DNA of 64,000 nt from Thermoplasmata archaeon (lineage in GTDB: Archaea > Thermoplasmatota > Thermoplasmata > Thermoplasmatales > Thermoplasmataceae): NCBI GenBank assembly GCA_021820525.1, contig JAKADM010000007.1, forward strand, positions 1 through 64,000, written 5' to 3'. The position numbers and the translations under genes are program-made. Under the pieces are notes generated by a model, which saw only the letters and a program-made list of their open reading frames with translations, was not told the DNA's origin and ran no database searches. Positions 18,272 through 27,331 of this stretch are shown here, piece after piece (position 1 is the stretch's first letter; each line of letters begins with the position of its first letter).

Positions 18272-18432
18272 AAAACTTTATGCCTTACACAGCATTAAAA
18301 TTTTACATTATATGGGTGTTGTCGAAAATGAAATCCATTTCCCAATTATTAAAATTCTTTGGGGGATTGGAGTTTGAGAGATTTCTCATTCCATAAAAAA
18401 AAGACAATGATGTAGTCAAGATGGAACAGATG

Positions 18433-18450
18433 CAAATTTCATGAAATTTG
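18433..18450. repeat. 18-bp perfect palindrome
   Basis: CAAATTTCATGAAATTTG is identical on both strands. It lies about 160 bases upstream of the SDR-queD-queC start and about 165 before tRNA-Arg. Size and symmetry suit a dimeric regulator's operator; this is inference. Confidence 0.5.
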
Positions 18451-18582
18451 AGTTTTCCCTTATCTGAACTGTAAGTATGAATGATTGTAAAAAGAAATTA
18501 TAAATCTACTCTAACAAAAAGATGATAAAATCCATGTTTTCATGGTGATTTAACTTCTGCAAAATCGTCAGGTTCAGATAAA

Positions 18583-18592
18583 CAAATATACT
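18583..18592 (+). promoter_or_regulatory. TATA box of tRNA-Arg
   Basis: caaatatact centred about 27 bases before the 5' end of the tRNA, the normal archaeal tRNA promoter position. Confidence 0.5.
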
Positions 18593-18614
18593 ATTTAGTA
18601 TTTCACCGAAGTAA

Positions 18615-18689
18615 GGGCGCGTGGCCAAGCCTGGATATGGCAACAGCCTCCTAAGCTGTAGATCAGGGGTCCGAATCCCCTCGCGCCCG
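18615..18689 (+). tRNA. tRNA-Arg (anticodon CCU)
   Basis: A full cloverleaf can be drawn by hand: acceptor GGGCGCG/CGCGCCC, D stem GCC/GGC, anticodon stem ACAGC/GCTGT around loop CTCCTAA (anticodon CCT), T stem AGGGG/CCCCT around TCCGAAT, and discriminator G. It reads AGG codons. There is no intron, and CCA is not encoded. Confidence 0.95.
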
Positions 18690-18808
18690 TATGAAAATCT
18701 CTTGCCATCAACGTTTATAGATGATTATTTTTAGGGCTCGGTGTTTAAAACGAACATTTTAAAATAAATTTGCATTTGGGATATAAATAAAAAATGTTTC
18801 TTCCAATT

Positions 18809-19540
18809 TCATTCCATTCTTGGAGCAAGGAGATATTTAACCCTTTTTTCACCGCTTGACTGTGCAAATTCCAGTTCTATAACAAGGGGATAATCGTTAT
18901 TGAAAGCAAGCTTGAGATTTTCTGCAGTTCCAATGGATTTCATTATCTTTATGAGATATTCAGAAGGATAGCTGCTCTTAATTTCGCCATTAGATTTTAT
19001 CTCCTTATAGTGCTCAGAATCAATTTTCATCTCAGCATCCTCGGAATCGCTCTTTGAGGAAATGGTAAAGCCCTCCGGGGTCAGAATGAAGCGGACCGAA
19101 TCTCTAACGTCTGCAGCCGCCTTCAGACCTCTTTCAAACTGGCTTTTTGGAAAAACAATGTAATTTTCAGGATTTACTGAAGGCAGTTTTGGGGGATTTA
19201 TATTTCCATATTCCAGAAGGGCTATGCTTTTGCTCAAATTTCCCATAGAGAACTTAATCTTTCCTGATGTGGGTACAAGAGTTACTTCATCGGAGTTGCT
19301 TCCAAGTTTTATTACACCTCTGAGTTTCTCCATATCCATAGGAAGATCAGTCTTTTCCAGTACATCGTATTGTATGAAATTCTTTGACTCTACGAAAAGA
19401 TCAACCATTGCTATTCTTGCACTGTCGATGGCCCTTATGTGAAGACCATCCTGCTCAAATTCAAATTTAGCCTCATTGGTTATGGACCCAATTATGTCTG
19501 AGATTTCCTTCAAGCTGCCTATGGTCGTTACTACCTTCAT
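18809..19540 (-). CDS. pcn: DNA polymerase sliding clamp PCNA
   Basis: The homotrimeric ring that tethers DNA polymerase, Fen1, ligase and other replication factors to DNA. About 243 residues in two similar domains joined by an interdomain linker. Seen: FEFEQDGLHIRAIDSARIAMVDL near the N-terminus (typical of PCNA), the central hydrophobic loop with the linker residues, and the C-terminal YLLAPRME. The ORF track starts at 19588; the ATG at 19540 (MKVVTTIGSL) fits family length and lies 26 bases from a TATA box. It diverges from the unknown gene at 19594. Confidence 0.96.
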   Translation of the reverse strand: MKVVTTIGSLKEISDIIGSITNEAKFEFEQDGLHIRAIDSARIAMVDLFVESKNFIQYDVLEKTDLPMDMEKLRGVIKLGSNSDEVTLVPTSGKIKFSMGNLSKSIALLEYGNINPPKLPSVNPENYIVFPKSQFERGLKAAADVRDSVRFILTPEGFTISSKSDSEDAEMKIDSEHYKEIKSNGEIKSSYPSEYLIKIMKSIGTAENLKLAFNNDYPLVIELEFAQSSGEKRVKYLLAPRME

Positions 19541-19562
19541 AAAAGGATATGCATATGGATGG

Positions 19563-19571
19563 AAATAAATG
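19563..19571 (-). promoter_or_regulatory. TATA box of the PCNA gene
   Basis: Minus-strand catttattt centred about 27 bases before ATG 19540. It falls within the longer ORF, so it also decides the start. Confidence 0.5.
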
Positions 19572-19593
19572 TTTTCAATATTGATCAAAGATA

Positions 19594-20547
19594 ATGATCA
19601 AATTAGATAAGAAAAACATTTTTAAGTGCAATAATACTGAAATCGTCCATATGATAGAGGATTCAAAATCGATGTGGTCAACAATGAGTTTGAATGTAAA
19701 GTTGAATTATGAAATATTCAAGGTTCTTTCAGATGTCAAATACACCTTCAGATCAACTGTAGTCTCAACCCAGGATAAAATAAAGATCATTTCCTTCATA
19801 CCTGAGAATTTAAGCGAGACCGGAAAATTTAAGGTTTTTTTAAGATCCATAGAAACAAAAGTATCTGGGGATATGAGCATAATTGAATATGAAAATCCTG
19901 ATGATATGAATTTGAATTTTCTTTCAAGATTGGTGAATACCGATGGAGTCATAGTAACTGAGGTTTACTCGGACAATAATGGATTTCATCTATACTGTAA
20001 ATTCCCAACATGTGTGAGGGAAAGGCTTTCAGATCTGATCTTTGAAGCCACAGGTGAGATTCCCGGTATAAACATTGACCATTTTTCAGATATGGAAAGG
20101 TATAACCCTGTATTTCCCATAGAAGTTGACAGGGCACTGTATGAAATAAAAATAAGGAAGAAGATTCTATCAAATGAGGACAGTGCAGGCAGAGCTGAGT
20201 CAGATAATATGAGGACTGACAGGATAAGGCTTGTGGGGTGTTTCTATGGGAATCTTCCTTCTGATATACAGATTGAAAAAACGCTGAATTCAATGGCAAT
20301 TTACAACCTTTCAGGTTCACTTAAGGAACCTCTGCTGAAAATGGTGGAGCAAAACATCCTGACATACACGAGGGAAGTGGAACTGGATGGGGATGGAATA
20401 ATCTTGAAAATCCTGACACCACAGGCAAATGTGAGAGATATAATACGCATATTTTCAGACTTTATGGATGATGATCTGGAAATAATAAGCATAGGGGAAA
20501 GGCAGACAGGTTTTAATCAGGAGGAAACACTCAAAATATCTAAATAA
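19594..20547 (+). CDS. Uncharacterised ~310-residue protein (family copy 1)
   Basis: 317 residues, soluble, with no signal or membrane segment. The first half looks alpha/beta (IKIISFIPENL ... FKVFLRSIETK), followed by a domain with TDGVIVTEVYSDNNGFHLYCKFPTCVRERLSDLI and, after a short acidic linker, a C-terminal alpha/beta part (LDGDGIILKILTPQ). I do not recognise the family. The order of predicted elements and several positions match the protein at 53000-53932 (see findings), so the two may be distant paralogues. The reading frame starts ATG right beside the divergent PCNA gene; the ATG at 19594 has no clear SD. Confidence 0.7.
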   Translation: MIKLDKKNIFKCNNTEIVHMIEDSKSMWSTMSLNVKLNYEIFKVLSDVKYTFRSTVVSTQDKIKIISFIPENLSETGKFKVFLRSIETKVSGDMSIIEYENPDDMNLNFLSRLVNTDGVIVTEVYSDNNGFHLYCKFPTCVRERLSDLIFEATGEIPGINIDHFSDMERYNPVFPIEVDRALYEIKIRKKILSNEDSAGRAESDNMRTDRIRLVGCFYGNLPSDIQIEKTLNSMAIYNLSGSLKEPLLKMVEQNILTYTREVELDGDGIILKILTPQANVRDIIRIFSDFMDDDLEIISIGERQTGFNQEETLKISK

Positions 20548-20577
20548 ATGGGAATAATAAGTTGCTGGTAACTGTTA

Positions 20578-21900
20578 ATGAGCTCCCCTGAAGAAATGTT
20601 TAAAATCCTGAATATTAAAGGGTACGACGATCTTTTTTCTGACATTCCAGACAGCGTGAAAAAACCCTTAAAAGGAATTGGAAAGGGAAAGAGTGAGATG
20701 GAAATCACTCTTGAAAGTGAATCCGTTGGAAATCTGAATAGATCAGATCTCCGCATATTTCTTGGCCTCGGTGCCTATGAAAGATATATCCCTGCAGCTG
20801 TGGGAAATATCATAATGAGAAATGAATTTATCACAGCATATACCCCATATCAGGCGGAAATATCTCAGGGAATGCTTCAGGCCCTTTTTGAATACCAGAG
20901 CATAATATGTGATCTCACTGGAATGGAAGTCACAAATTCCTCCATGTATGATGGGGCCAGTGGACTGGCCGAGGCCGTAAGGATGGCATACAGGGTAAAT
21001 GGAAAATCGGAAGTCCTTGTACCTGAAAATATATACAAAAACCACCTTGATGTGATCAGAACATATGCCACAGGCATGCCCATAGAGATAAAATTCTACG
21101 ATGTAAATCATGATGGTACAATCGATCTGGAAAATCTGAAGGAAAGGGTAAATTCAAGCACATGTGCCATCATAACATATAACCCTTCCACATATGGAAC
21201 ACTTGATCCGGCGGTGCCTTCCATAGGAGAGATAAAGGGCGATGCACTGCACATTGCCTATTATGATCCCATCTCCCTGGCGTTAATTATCTCTCCGGGG
21301 GAATATGATGCAGATATAGCTGTGTCCGAGGGTCAGCAGCTTGGAATACCGTTGAATTTTGGAGGACCCTATCTTGGTCTTTTTTCATTCAAGGAAAAAT
21401 ATGTGAGGAAATCTCCCGGGAGGTTGATAGGCGAAACTTTGGATCACAACGGGAAGAGGGCATATGTGATGACTCTTCAGACAAGGGAGCAGCATATCAG
21501 AAGGGATAAGGCCATGAGCAACATATGCACAAACCAGGCCCTGATGGCCCTTGCTTCATCTGTCTACCTTTCCGTTCTGGGAAAGAGGGGACTGGAATAT
21601 GTGGCATCCAAAACAATGGAGAACTCAAGAAAATTAATCTCCACAATTGACAGCGTTCATGGTTACAGGACAAGAAAGTCAAACAACCCCTATTTCTCAG
21701 ACATTATTGTGGATGTAGATTCAACACCCGATCTTATATTTTCCTATTTGCAGAAAAATGGAATACTTGGAGGATATCCTTCAAATATGGCTCTTAATGG
21801 TCCATCTGGCAAAAACGGAAGGTCTGTTTTCTTTGCAGCTACTGAAATGACGGGGGAAGAGGATATGGAAAAATTGAAAAAAGTTCTGGAGGTGTTCTGA
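20578..21900 (+). CDS. gcvPA: Glycine dehydrogenase (decarboxylating) subunit 1
   Basis: The N-terminal half of P-protein of the glycine cleavage system, here a separate 440-residue subunit as in archaea and many bacteria. The P-protein decarboxylates glycine and loads the aminomethyl group on lipoyl GcvH. Seen: FLGLGAYERYIPAAV, TAYTPYQAEISQGMLQALFEYQ and ASGLAEAVRMAYR, typical for this subunit; PLP is bound by the other subunit. The ATG overlaps nothing upstream, and the TGATG junction at 21898-21902 couples it to gcvPB. The glycine decarboxylase pair is complete here; gcvT is not in the window. Confidence 0.96.
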   Translation: MSSPEEMFKILNIKGYDDLFSDIPDSVKKPLKGIGKGKSEMEITLESESVGNLNRSDLRIFLGLGAYERYIPAAVGNIIMRNEFITAYTPYQAEISQGMLQALFEYQSIICDLTGMEVTNSSMYDGASGLAEAVRMAYRVNGKSEVLVPENIYKNHLDVIRTYATGMPIEIKFYDVNHDGTIDLENLKERVNSSTCAIITYNPSTYGTLDPAVPSIGEIKGDALHIAYYDPISLALIISPGEYDADIAVSEGQQLGIPLNFGGPYLGLFSFKEKYVRKSPGRLIGETLDHNGKRAYVMTLQTREQHIRRDKAMSNICTNQALMALASSVYLSVLGKRGLEYVASKTMENSRKLISTIDSVHGYRTRKSNNPYFSDIIVDVDSTPDLIFSYLQKNGILGGYPSNMALNGPSGKNGRSVFFAATEMTGEEDMEKLKKVLEVF

Positions 21901-23318
21901 TGCCTTACCATCAGGCGACTTACGACGAAAAAACCCTGAAGGAAATAGGGTCGTCAAACACATTCGCTGTGGAAAAGGTAAATAAACCGGAAATTCCAGA
22001 AAGACTCAGGAGGAAGAATATTGAACTTCCAGATGTGGCCGAATATGATGTTATAAGGCATTATGTCCATCTTTCCCAGATGAACTATGCCGTGGATACT
22101 GGATTTTATCCTCTTGGTTCATGCACAATGAAGTACAATCCAAAATTTGCAGACAGAATTGCAAATGACCAGAGGTTTACAAGGATGCATCCCCTGACTT
22201 CACCAGAATATTCTCAGGGCGAACTCCATATAATGTATGAACTTCAGGAGTTCTTAAAGGCAAGTTCGGGTATGGATGCCGTGTCGCTCCAGCCTCTCGC
22301 AGGTGCCCAGGGCGAATATACTGCCATGCTTATTGTGAGGAAATACATGGGAAGCATTGGGCAAAGCAACAGGAATGAAATAATCGTACCTGATTCTGCC
22401 CATGGGACAAATCCAGCATCTGCGGCAATGGCGGGATTTCAAACTGTCGAAATACCTTCAAAGCAGGATGGAAAAGTTGATCTCGAGGCCCTCAGGGATG
22501 CAGTCTCCGAAAACACAGCAGCATTTATGATAACCAATCCCAGTACCCTTGGAGTTTTTGAATCTAATATACTGGAAATTGAAAAGATTGTTCATGGCGC
22601 GGGGGCACTTCTATATTATGATGGTGCAAACTTCAATGCAATTCTGGGAATCACATCGCCTGGCCTTATGGGATTTGACATGGTCCATTTCAACCTGCAC
22701 AAGACCTTTGCAACACCCCATGGTGGAGGGGGCCCTGGAGCAGGACCTGTGGCAGTCAAAGATAAATTGAGGGAATTTCTGCCTGTGCCCGTTGTGGTTA
22801 AGGATGGGAAAAAATACTCCCTGTATTATGGATATAAGAACAGCATAGGAAGAGTTGCAGGATTCAACGGTTCATTCATAAACATACTCAGGGCATGGAG
22901 TTATATGAAATACAAGGGTGACGATGGCCTCACTGAAAATACAAGAAAAGCTGTCCTCAATGCAAACTATATGGCAAAGAGGCTGGAGGGTATCCTTGAT
23001 ATACCTGCAAAGGGAATTAAGAAGCATGAAGTTGTGGCATCAAGCAAAAAGACAGGAAAGAGAGCCCTCGATATAGCAAAATACATAATCAACAGTGGCG
23101 TGCATGCACCAACAATCTATTTTCCCCTCATAGTTCCTGAGGCACTTATGATCGAGCCAACCGAGGATGCATCGGTTGAAGATATGGATCTCCTTGTAAA
23201 ATTAATAAGGGAAGCAATTGAAATGCCACAGGAAGAGATTGAAAAATTGCCAGTCAACCTTTCCATTGGAAGGGCTGACGAGGTAAGGGCTGCCAGGATT
23301 ATGAAACTCCACTGGTAA
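21900..23318 (+). CDS. gcvPB: Glycine dehydrogenase (decarboxylating) subunit 2
   Basis: The C-terminal half of P-protein (472 residues), carrying the PLP site. Seen: GFYPLGSCTMKYNPK, LQPLAGAQGEYTAM, PDSAHGTNPASAAMAGF, VHFNLHKTFATPHGGGGPG (the Lys that binds PLP) and GRVAGFNGSFIN. All are hallmark stretches of GcvPB. The start codon overlaps the stop of gcvPA by one base (TGATG), so the subunits are made together. The matching lipoyl carrier gcvH lies about 13 kb downstream on the other strand. Confidence 0.96.
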   Translation: MPYHQATYDEKTLKEIGSSNTFAVEKVNKPEIPERLRRKNIELPDVAEYDVIRHYVHLSQMNYAVDTGFYPLGSCTMKYNPKFADRIANDQRFTRMHPLTSPEYSQGELHIMYELQEFLKASSGMDAVSLQPLAGAQGEYTAMLIVRKYMGSIGQSNRNEIIVPDSAHGTNPASAAMAGFQTVEIPSKQDGKVDLEALRDAVSENTAAFMITNPSTLGVFESNILEIEKIVHGAGALLYYDGANFNAILGITSPGLMGFDMVHFNLHKTFATPHGGGGPGAGPVAVKDKLREFLPVPVVVKDGKKYSLYYGYKNSIGRVAGFNGSFINILRAWSYMKYKGDDGLTENTRKAVLNANYMAKRLEGILDIPAKGIKKHEVVASSKKTGKRALDIAKYIINSGVHAPTIYFPLIVPEALMIEPTEDASVEDMDLLVKLIREAIEMPQEEIEKLPVNLSIGRADEVRAARIMKLHW

Positions 23319-23319
23319 T

Positions 23320-24138
23320 TCAGGCAGTCTTAAACTTTCTTTTTCCCGCCTCAAAGATCTCTCCATCAAGGCCAAGTACATTCAGAGATTCATCTATATC
23401 CTCATTGGATGCACCCCTGTTTTTGAATTCTCTCACAATTTCATCGTAGGTCGCCCCGCCTATGGGATCATTTTTCTGTATGAAGGCAAGAATATCATCC
23501 TTGAGTTTCATTGCCTCCCCTGATGGCCTGGCAACGGAAACGGAAAGGGCTATCTGTTCAAGCCTTTGAATATCATAGGAAGGATATATTTTGGCAGATT
23601 CTATTGCGCCTGTTGCCTCATCCTCTGTAAAGCCCTTTCCCATCAAGGATTCCACGGTCGCTTCAGGATTGTTTCTTATCTCCTTTATGGCAAGAATCCT
23701 TCTCTGCAGGAGAAAGGCAGTTCTGGAGATCCAGTAATTTGAGGAGTCCTCATCTATTTTTCTCACGCTTTCGGGATTTATATTGACATACATCTTTCCC
23801 TCCTCCGTTCTGTAATAGGATGTCCTTCCCATAACAATTATTTCATCCTCCACATTGACCTTTGATATGTCATTTTTCACATCCTGATTGAACTCCTTTG
23901 AGAAATATGTGACGTAGAATGCGGCCGTGGGATCTGCAACCGTCAGTTTTGTCATATCCCCATCTTCGTTCTTTGCCATCAATTTTCCGCAAAAGAGAAC
24001 TCTTCTTCCCACTGATCCGCCTGGAGTTACAAAATATTCCTTCCTGTAATCACCTTCGCCCTCCGTAATTGTGTTATTGCATTCCCTGAGTTCCGATGAA
24101 AATATCCATCTTGCCGGTTCTCTCCTCTTTTCATTCAT
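23320..24138 (-). CDS. RPA-associated protein (Rpap)
   Basis: 272 residues of the archaeal RPA-associated family (COG3390, from memory). An OB-fold occupies about 30-130 (FVTPGGSVGRRVLFCGKLM ... VEDEIIVMGRTSYYR), followed by a helical winged-helix-like C-terminal half (DPIGGATYDEIVREFKNRGAS) that probably mediates protein contacts. Archaeal Rpap proteins are encoded next to RPA and are thought to join the single-stranded DNA-binding complex. The start overlaps the RPA stop by four bases (ATGA), so the two are co-translated. Confidence 0.85.
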   Translation of the reverse strand: MNEKRREPARWIFSSELRECNNTITEGEGDYRKEYFVTPGGSVGRRVLFCGKLMAKNEDGDMTKLTVADPTAAFYVTYFSKEFNQDVKNDISKVNVEDEIIVMGRTSYYRTEEGKMYVNINPESVRKIDEDSSNYWISRTAFLLQRRILAIKEIRNNPEATVESLMGKGFTEDEATGAIESAKIYPSYDIQRLEQIALSVSVARPSGEAMKLKDDILAFIQKNDPIGGATYDEIVREFKNRGASNEDIDESLNVLGLDGEIFEAGKRKFKTA

Positions 24139-25229
24139 ATAAACTCCTCCTCCTGAATTTTTCTTATTTCACTGAGAGCATTTTTGTCAATATGGCCTAT
24201 CTCAGTGGCGCGCAGATTAAGACCCTGAGTATTCTCCCTTACATTTCCCTTCACATATATGGCATTGTGCAGAAGGGCATTTTCAAGCTTATCCTTAACT
24301 TCTCTTTTCAATGGAGGCCTGCTTTCGTTTTTCAAATAGGATTCCTCTATTCCGCTGATACTTTTTATTGCATCATACCCCGCATTTACCTGAATGTAAT
24401 CTGTGCCGTCATCCAGTGTAAAATAGGCAAAAACATCATACTCTGGCAATAGGTCAGGGTGATCGGGGCATCTTATGTCATCTATCCTCTTTTTGCATTC
24501 CCTGCATCTTGTTATGAGGCCAGCCTTATCCCCCATGCTGATTACAAAGCCGCTCACCTTGATGCCTCCCACAGGATTCTTTATATCCTTAATGTAAACA
24601 TAATCTGGCTCATCCCCTATGTTCAGGGTAATATATTCAACACCAGTCTTGTCAGATATGTTCAACCTGTAATATCCGTTGAACTCATCCAGTCTTGCCC
24701 CCTCAAGCCTCACAGCCTTGCCTGGTTTTAATTGAAGGCCAAAGGATGAAACACCTATGGTCCCCGTCTGATCCTTCAATATATACTGGAATATTTTTCT
24801 CCTTTCCCCATCCTTCTCATATTCCCTGATCCTTTCGTCCTTCACCAGGCCCTCTACAGTCACAAACTTATCCCTGATATTCAGATCCTTAATGCTATAA
24901 TACCTGTAATTTCTTTTTACCTCAATATCCTCAGTAAGAAACTTAAACTCAGTTTTCTGGTCAAAATATACCCTCACCTTATCCTTATAGGTTTTGGAAT
25001 AGCATCTCCTTATCTCATAAACATCCTTTTCCCTTACTGTGGATGGCAGTGACCATGCAGTATATGAAATAACGCCAGTATCATCCCCAATCAGGCCGTA
25101 GTGGTATGTGGTTTTACCCTTTGATGTTTCCATATCTTTGCTTGAAAGGGATAGAATTTTTACCTTTATGTTTAGATCAACAGCGTCTCCTGATATGTCA
25201 GATAACTTTACAAATTTTTCCTCTGCCAT
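24135..25229 (-). CDS. rpa: Replication protein A (single-stranded DNA-binding)
   Basis: 364 residues. Binds single-stranded DNA in replication and repair. Three OB-folds can be seen: about 1-105 (VKILSLSSKDMETSKGKTTYHYGLI), about 105-200 (KFVTVEGLVKDERIREYEKD) and a C-terminal one interrupted by a zinc finger, CRECKKRIDDIRCPDH (Cys242, Cys245, Cys254, His257). The multi-OB plus zinc finger plan matches euryarchaeal RPA. It heads an operon with the Rpap gene. The ATG start gives MAEEKFVKLSDI, as in relatives that begin with an OB-fold strand. Confidence 0.93.
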   Translation of the reverse strand: MAEEKFVKLSDISGDAVDLNIKVKILSLSSKDMETSKGKTTYHYGLIGDDTGVISYTAWSLPSTVREKDVYEIRRCYSKTYKDKVRVYFDQKTEFKFLTEDIEVKRNYRYYSIKDLNIRDKFVTVEGLVKDERIREYEKDGERRKIFQYILKDQTGTIGVSSFGLQLKPGKAVRLEGARLDEFNGYYRLNISDKTGVEYITLNIGDEPDYVYIKDIKNPVGGIKVSGFVISMGDKAGLITRCRECKKRIDDIRCPDHPDLLPEYDVFAYFTLDDGTDYIQVNAGYDAIKSISGIEESYLKNESRPPLKREVKDKLENALLHNAIYVKGNVRENTQGLNLRATEIGHIDKNALSEIRKIQEEEFI

Positions 25230-25334
25230 TGCATTCCCAATTCCATAAATATTATAGACTTATCGATTGTATGAAAGAATATTAAAAATAGATTAAATAT
25301 TATCTGGTATTATAGTGGTGGAAGTGTAGACTCT

Positions 25335-26099
25335 TTGATAGGCATAATTGGAGGAAGCGGAATTTACAATCTTATAGAAGTGGAAGAGAGCAGAAAAATA
25401 GACACGCCCTTTGGGGTCCCATCTTCTGATGTGGAGATAGGAAATTTTAGGGGCAGGAAAGTTGCATTCATTCCAAGGCACGGAAAAAACCACAATATCC
25501 CACCCCATATGGTAAACTACAGAGCAAACATCTGGGCAATGAACAGCATAGGAGTAAGTGAAATTTTGGGAATAAATGCTGTTGGTTCATTAAAGGAAGA
25601 AATGGCCCCGGGAGATGTTGTTGTTCCGGACCAGTATGTTGACTTTACAAAGAACAGAAAACTCACTTTTTATGATGGACCTGATGTTGTACATATTTCA
25701 GCAGCAGATTCGTTTTGCCCGAGAATGAATGGGGAACTTTTTGAAGTATCGAAAAAATATGGAAAAACACATATGGGTGGTACCTATATGGTGATAGAAG
25801 GGCCCAGGTTTTCTACAAGGGCAGAGTCAAAAATGTTCAGGCAGTTTGCTGACATAATTGGGATGACACTTGTTCCAGAAATAAATCTCGCCAATGAGAT
25901 GGCAATGTGTTATTCGATGATAGCAACGGTCACCGATTATGATGCATGGTCTGAAACTGCTGTGGAGGCTTCAGAGGTCATTAAAATATTGAAAGAAAAC
26001 GAGGAGAAGACACAAAAGATTGTTGAGGACTTTTTGACAGTTCACAAGGAAGAAAGAACGTGCAAATGTTCTAACAGATTGGATGGAGCGAGGTTATAG
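25335..26099 (+). CDS. mtnP: S-methyl-5'-thioadenosine phosphorylase
   Basis: 254 residues of the MTAP family. It splits methylthioadenosine with phosphate to adenine and 5-methylthioribose-1-phosphate, salvaging the by-product of polyamine synthesis. Seen: [52 protein letters not shown] and [20 protein letters not shown]. The C-terminus holds CKC (Cys243, Cys245); a CxC there is known in thermophilic archaeal MTAP enzymes as a stabilising disulfide motif. The start is TTG. The gene is followed two bases later by the aCPSF2 gene, so they are co-transcribed. Confidence 0.94.
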   Translation: MIGIIGGSGIYNLIEVEESRKIDTPFGVPSSDVEIGNFRGRKVAFIPRHGKNHNIPPHMVNYRANIWAMNSIGVSEILGINAVGSLKEEMAPGDVVVPDQYVDFTKNRKLTFYDGPDVVHISAADSFCPRMNGELFEVSKKYGKTHMGGTYMVIEGPRFSTRAESKMFRQFADIIGMTLVPEINLANEMAMCYSMIATVTDYDAWSETAVEASEVIKILKENEEKTQKIVEDFLTVHKEERTCKCSNRLDGARL

Positions 26100-26101
26100 A
26101 T

Positions 26102-27331
26102 TTGATAAAAATAAAGTTTTTAGGCGGAGCAGAAGAGGTTGGGAGACTCGGGATAATAATAGATATGGATGGAAAGAGATATCAGGTTGATTACGGTGTA
26201 ATACCGGAAAAACCACCTCAGTTTCCCATGCCTCCTGAAGAGATTGACGGACTGTTCATTACCCATTCCCACCTTGACCATATTGGGGCAATGCCCATGT
26301 ATTTTCAGGATGAGGGCGTGGATGTGTTTGCAACAGAAATGACTGCCAACACAACAAGGCCAATGTTAAACGATTCTATAAAGGTCACAGCCCTTGAGGG
26401 CTATGTGGAGAGGTTTAACAGAGAAGATGTGGAAATGATGTATACCATGATGAATGTTCTCAGATACGGTGAGAAAATAACACTGGATGATACAGTGATC
26501 ACACCCTATTCGGCCGGTCATATACCGGGTTCAACAATGTGGAAGTTTGAGAACTCTGACGAAATTATGGTTACGGGAGATCTATACACAAGGGATTCCA
26601 AACTCCTTTCAGGGGCCAAGCCAAGAAAGACAAGGAATCTCATTGTGGAGAGTACCTACGCAGGAAAGAACCACGAGGAGAGGGAGGAGGTAAGGAAGAG
26701 GCTGAGAGACAGGATAAGCGAGGTCGTGGAGCATGGCGGAAAGGTTGTTTTGCCATCCTTTGCCATGGGAAGAATGCAGGAGCTCATAATGTCCCTTTAT
26801 GATCTTCCATATAAGATTGCAACTGATGGGATGGGCAACCTCATAACAAGCATATACCTGAACACACCAGGCTATCTCAGATCAGAGAAAGAGTTCAGAA
26901 AGGCAGTGGCAAGAGTTAAGGAGGTTCGTGGAAAAAGAATGAGGGAGCATATGGAGGATGTGGATATTATCATATCAACATCAGGCATGCTTGATGGAGG
27001 ACCTGCCCTTGGATACATTGAGAAATATGTACATGATCCAAAGAGTGCCATTTTCATGACCGGATATCAGGTGGAGGGCACAAACGGGAGAAATCTCATG
27101 GAAAAGGGAACGCTCAATCTTTCAGGAGCAGAGATAAAACCAGATATGCAGGTTGAGTTCTTCGATATGTCTGCCCATGCAGGCCACGACGATCTTGTGC
27201 AGTTCATCAAGGACTGCCAGCCTGAAAACGTAATTCTCTGCCATGGAGATCAGAGAGAGGCCATTGTGGACGATCTGGCAAACTACAATGTCATATTGCC
27301 ATTTAATGGAAAAGAGTTCAAAATCGAATAA
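26102..27331 (+). CDS. aCPSF2-like beta-CASP metallo-beta-lactamase nuclease
   Basis: 409 residues, a beta-CASP ribonuclease without an N-terminal KH domain, as in archaeal aCPSF2. Seen: HSHLDHIGA (55-63, zinc ligands), the GDLYTRDS metal aspartate, VVLPSFAMGRMQEL, STSGMLDGGPALGYI (beta-CASP), MTGYQVEGTNGRNL and the C-terminal SAHAGHDDL (beta-CASP histidines). Family members trim or cut RNA and take part in 3'-end formation and turnover in archaea. It starts with TTG, two bases after the MTAP stop, and is not preceded by an SD. Why it shares a transcript with MTAP is unclear. Confidence 0.93.
   Translation: MIKIKFLGGAEEVGRLGIIIDMDGKRYQVDYGVIPEKPPQFPMPPEEIDGLFITHSHLDHIGAMPMYFQDEGVDVFATEMTANTTRPMLNDSIKVTALEGYVERFNREDVEMMYTMMNVLRYGEKITLDDTVITPYSAGHIPGSTMWKFENSDEIMVTGDLYTRDSKLLSGAKPRKTRNLIVESTYAGKNHEEREEVRKRLRDRISEVVEHGGKVVLPSFAMGRMQELIMSLYDLPYKIATDGMGNLITSIYLNTPGYLRSEKEFRKAVARVKEVRGKRMREHMEDVDIIISTSGMLDGGPALGYIEKYVHDPKSAIFMTGYQVEGTNGRNLMEKGTLNLSGAEIKPDMQVEFFDMSAHAGHDDLVQFIKDCQPENVILCHGDQREAIVDDLANYNVILPFNGKEFKIE

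Larger units (their letters stand above)
18272..18614. other. Intergenic region with an 18-bp perfect palindrome
   Basis: 343 bases between the SDR operon (leftward) and tRNA-Arg (rightward). I see no ORF of coding quality. It carries the perfect palindrome CAAATTTCATGAAATTTG (18433-18450) and the TATA box of the tRNA gene (18583-18592). Confidence 0.55.
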
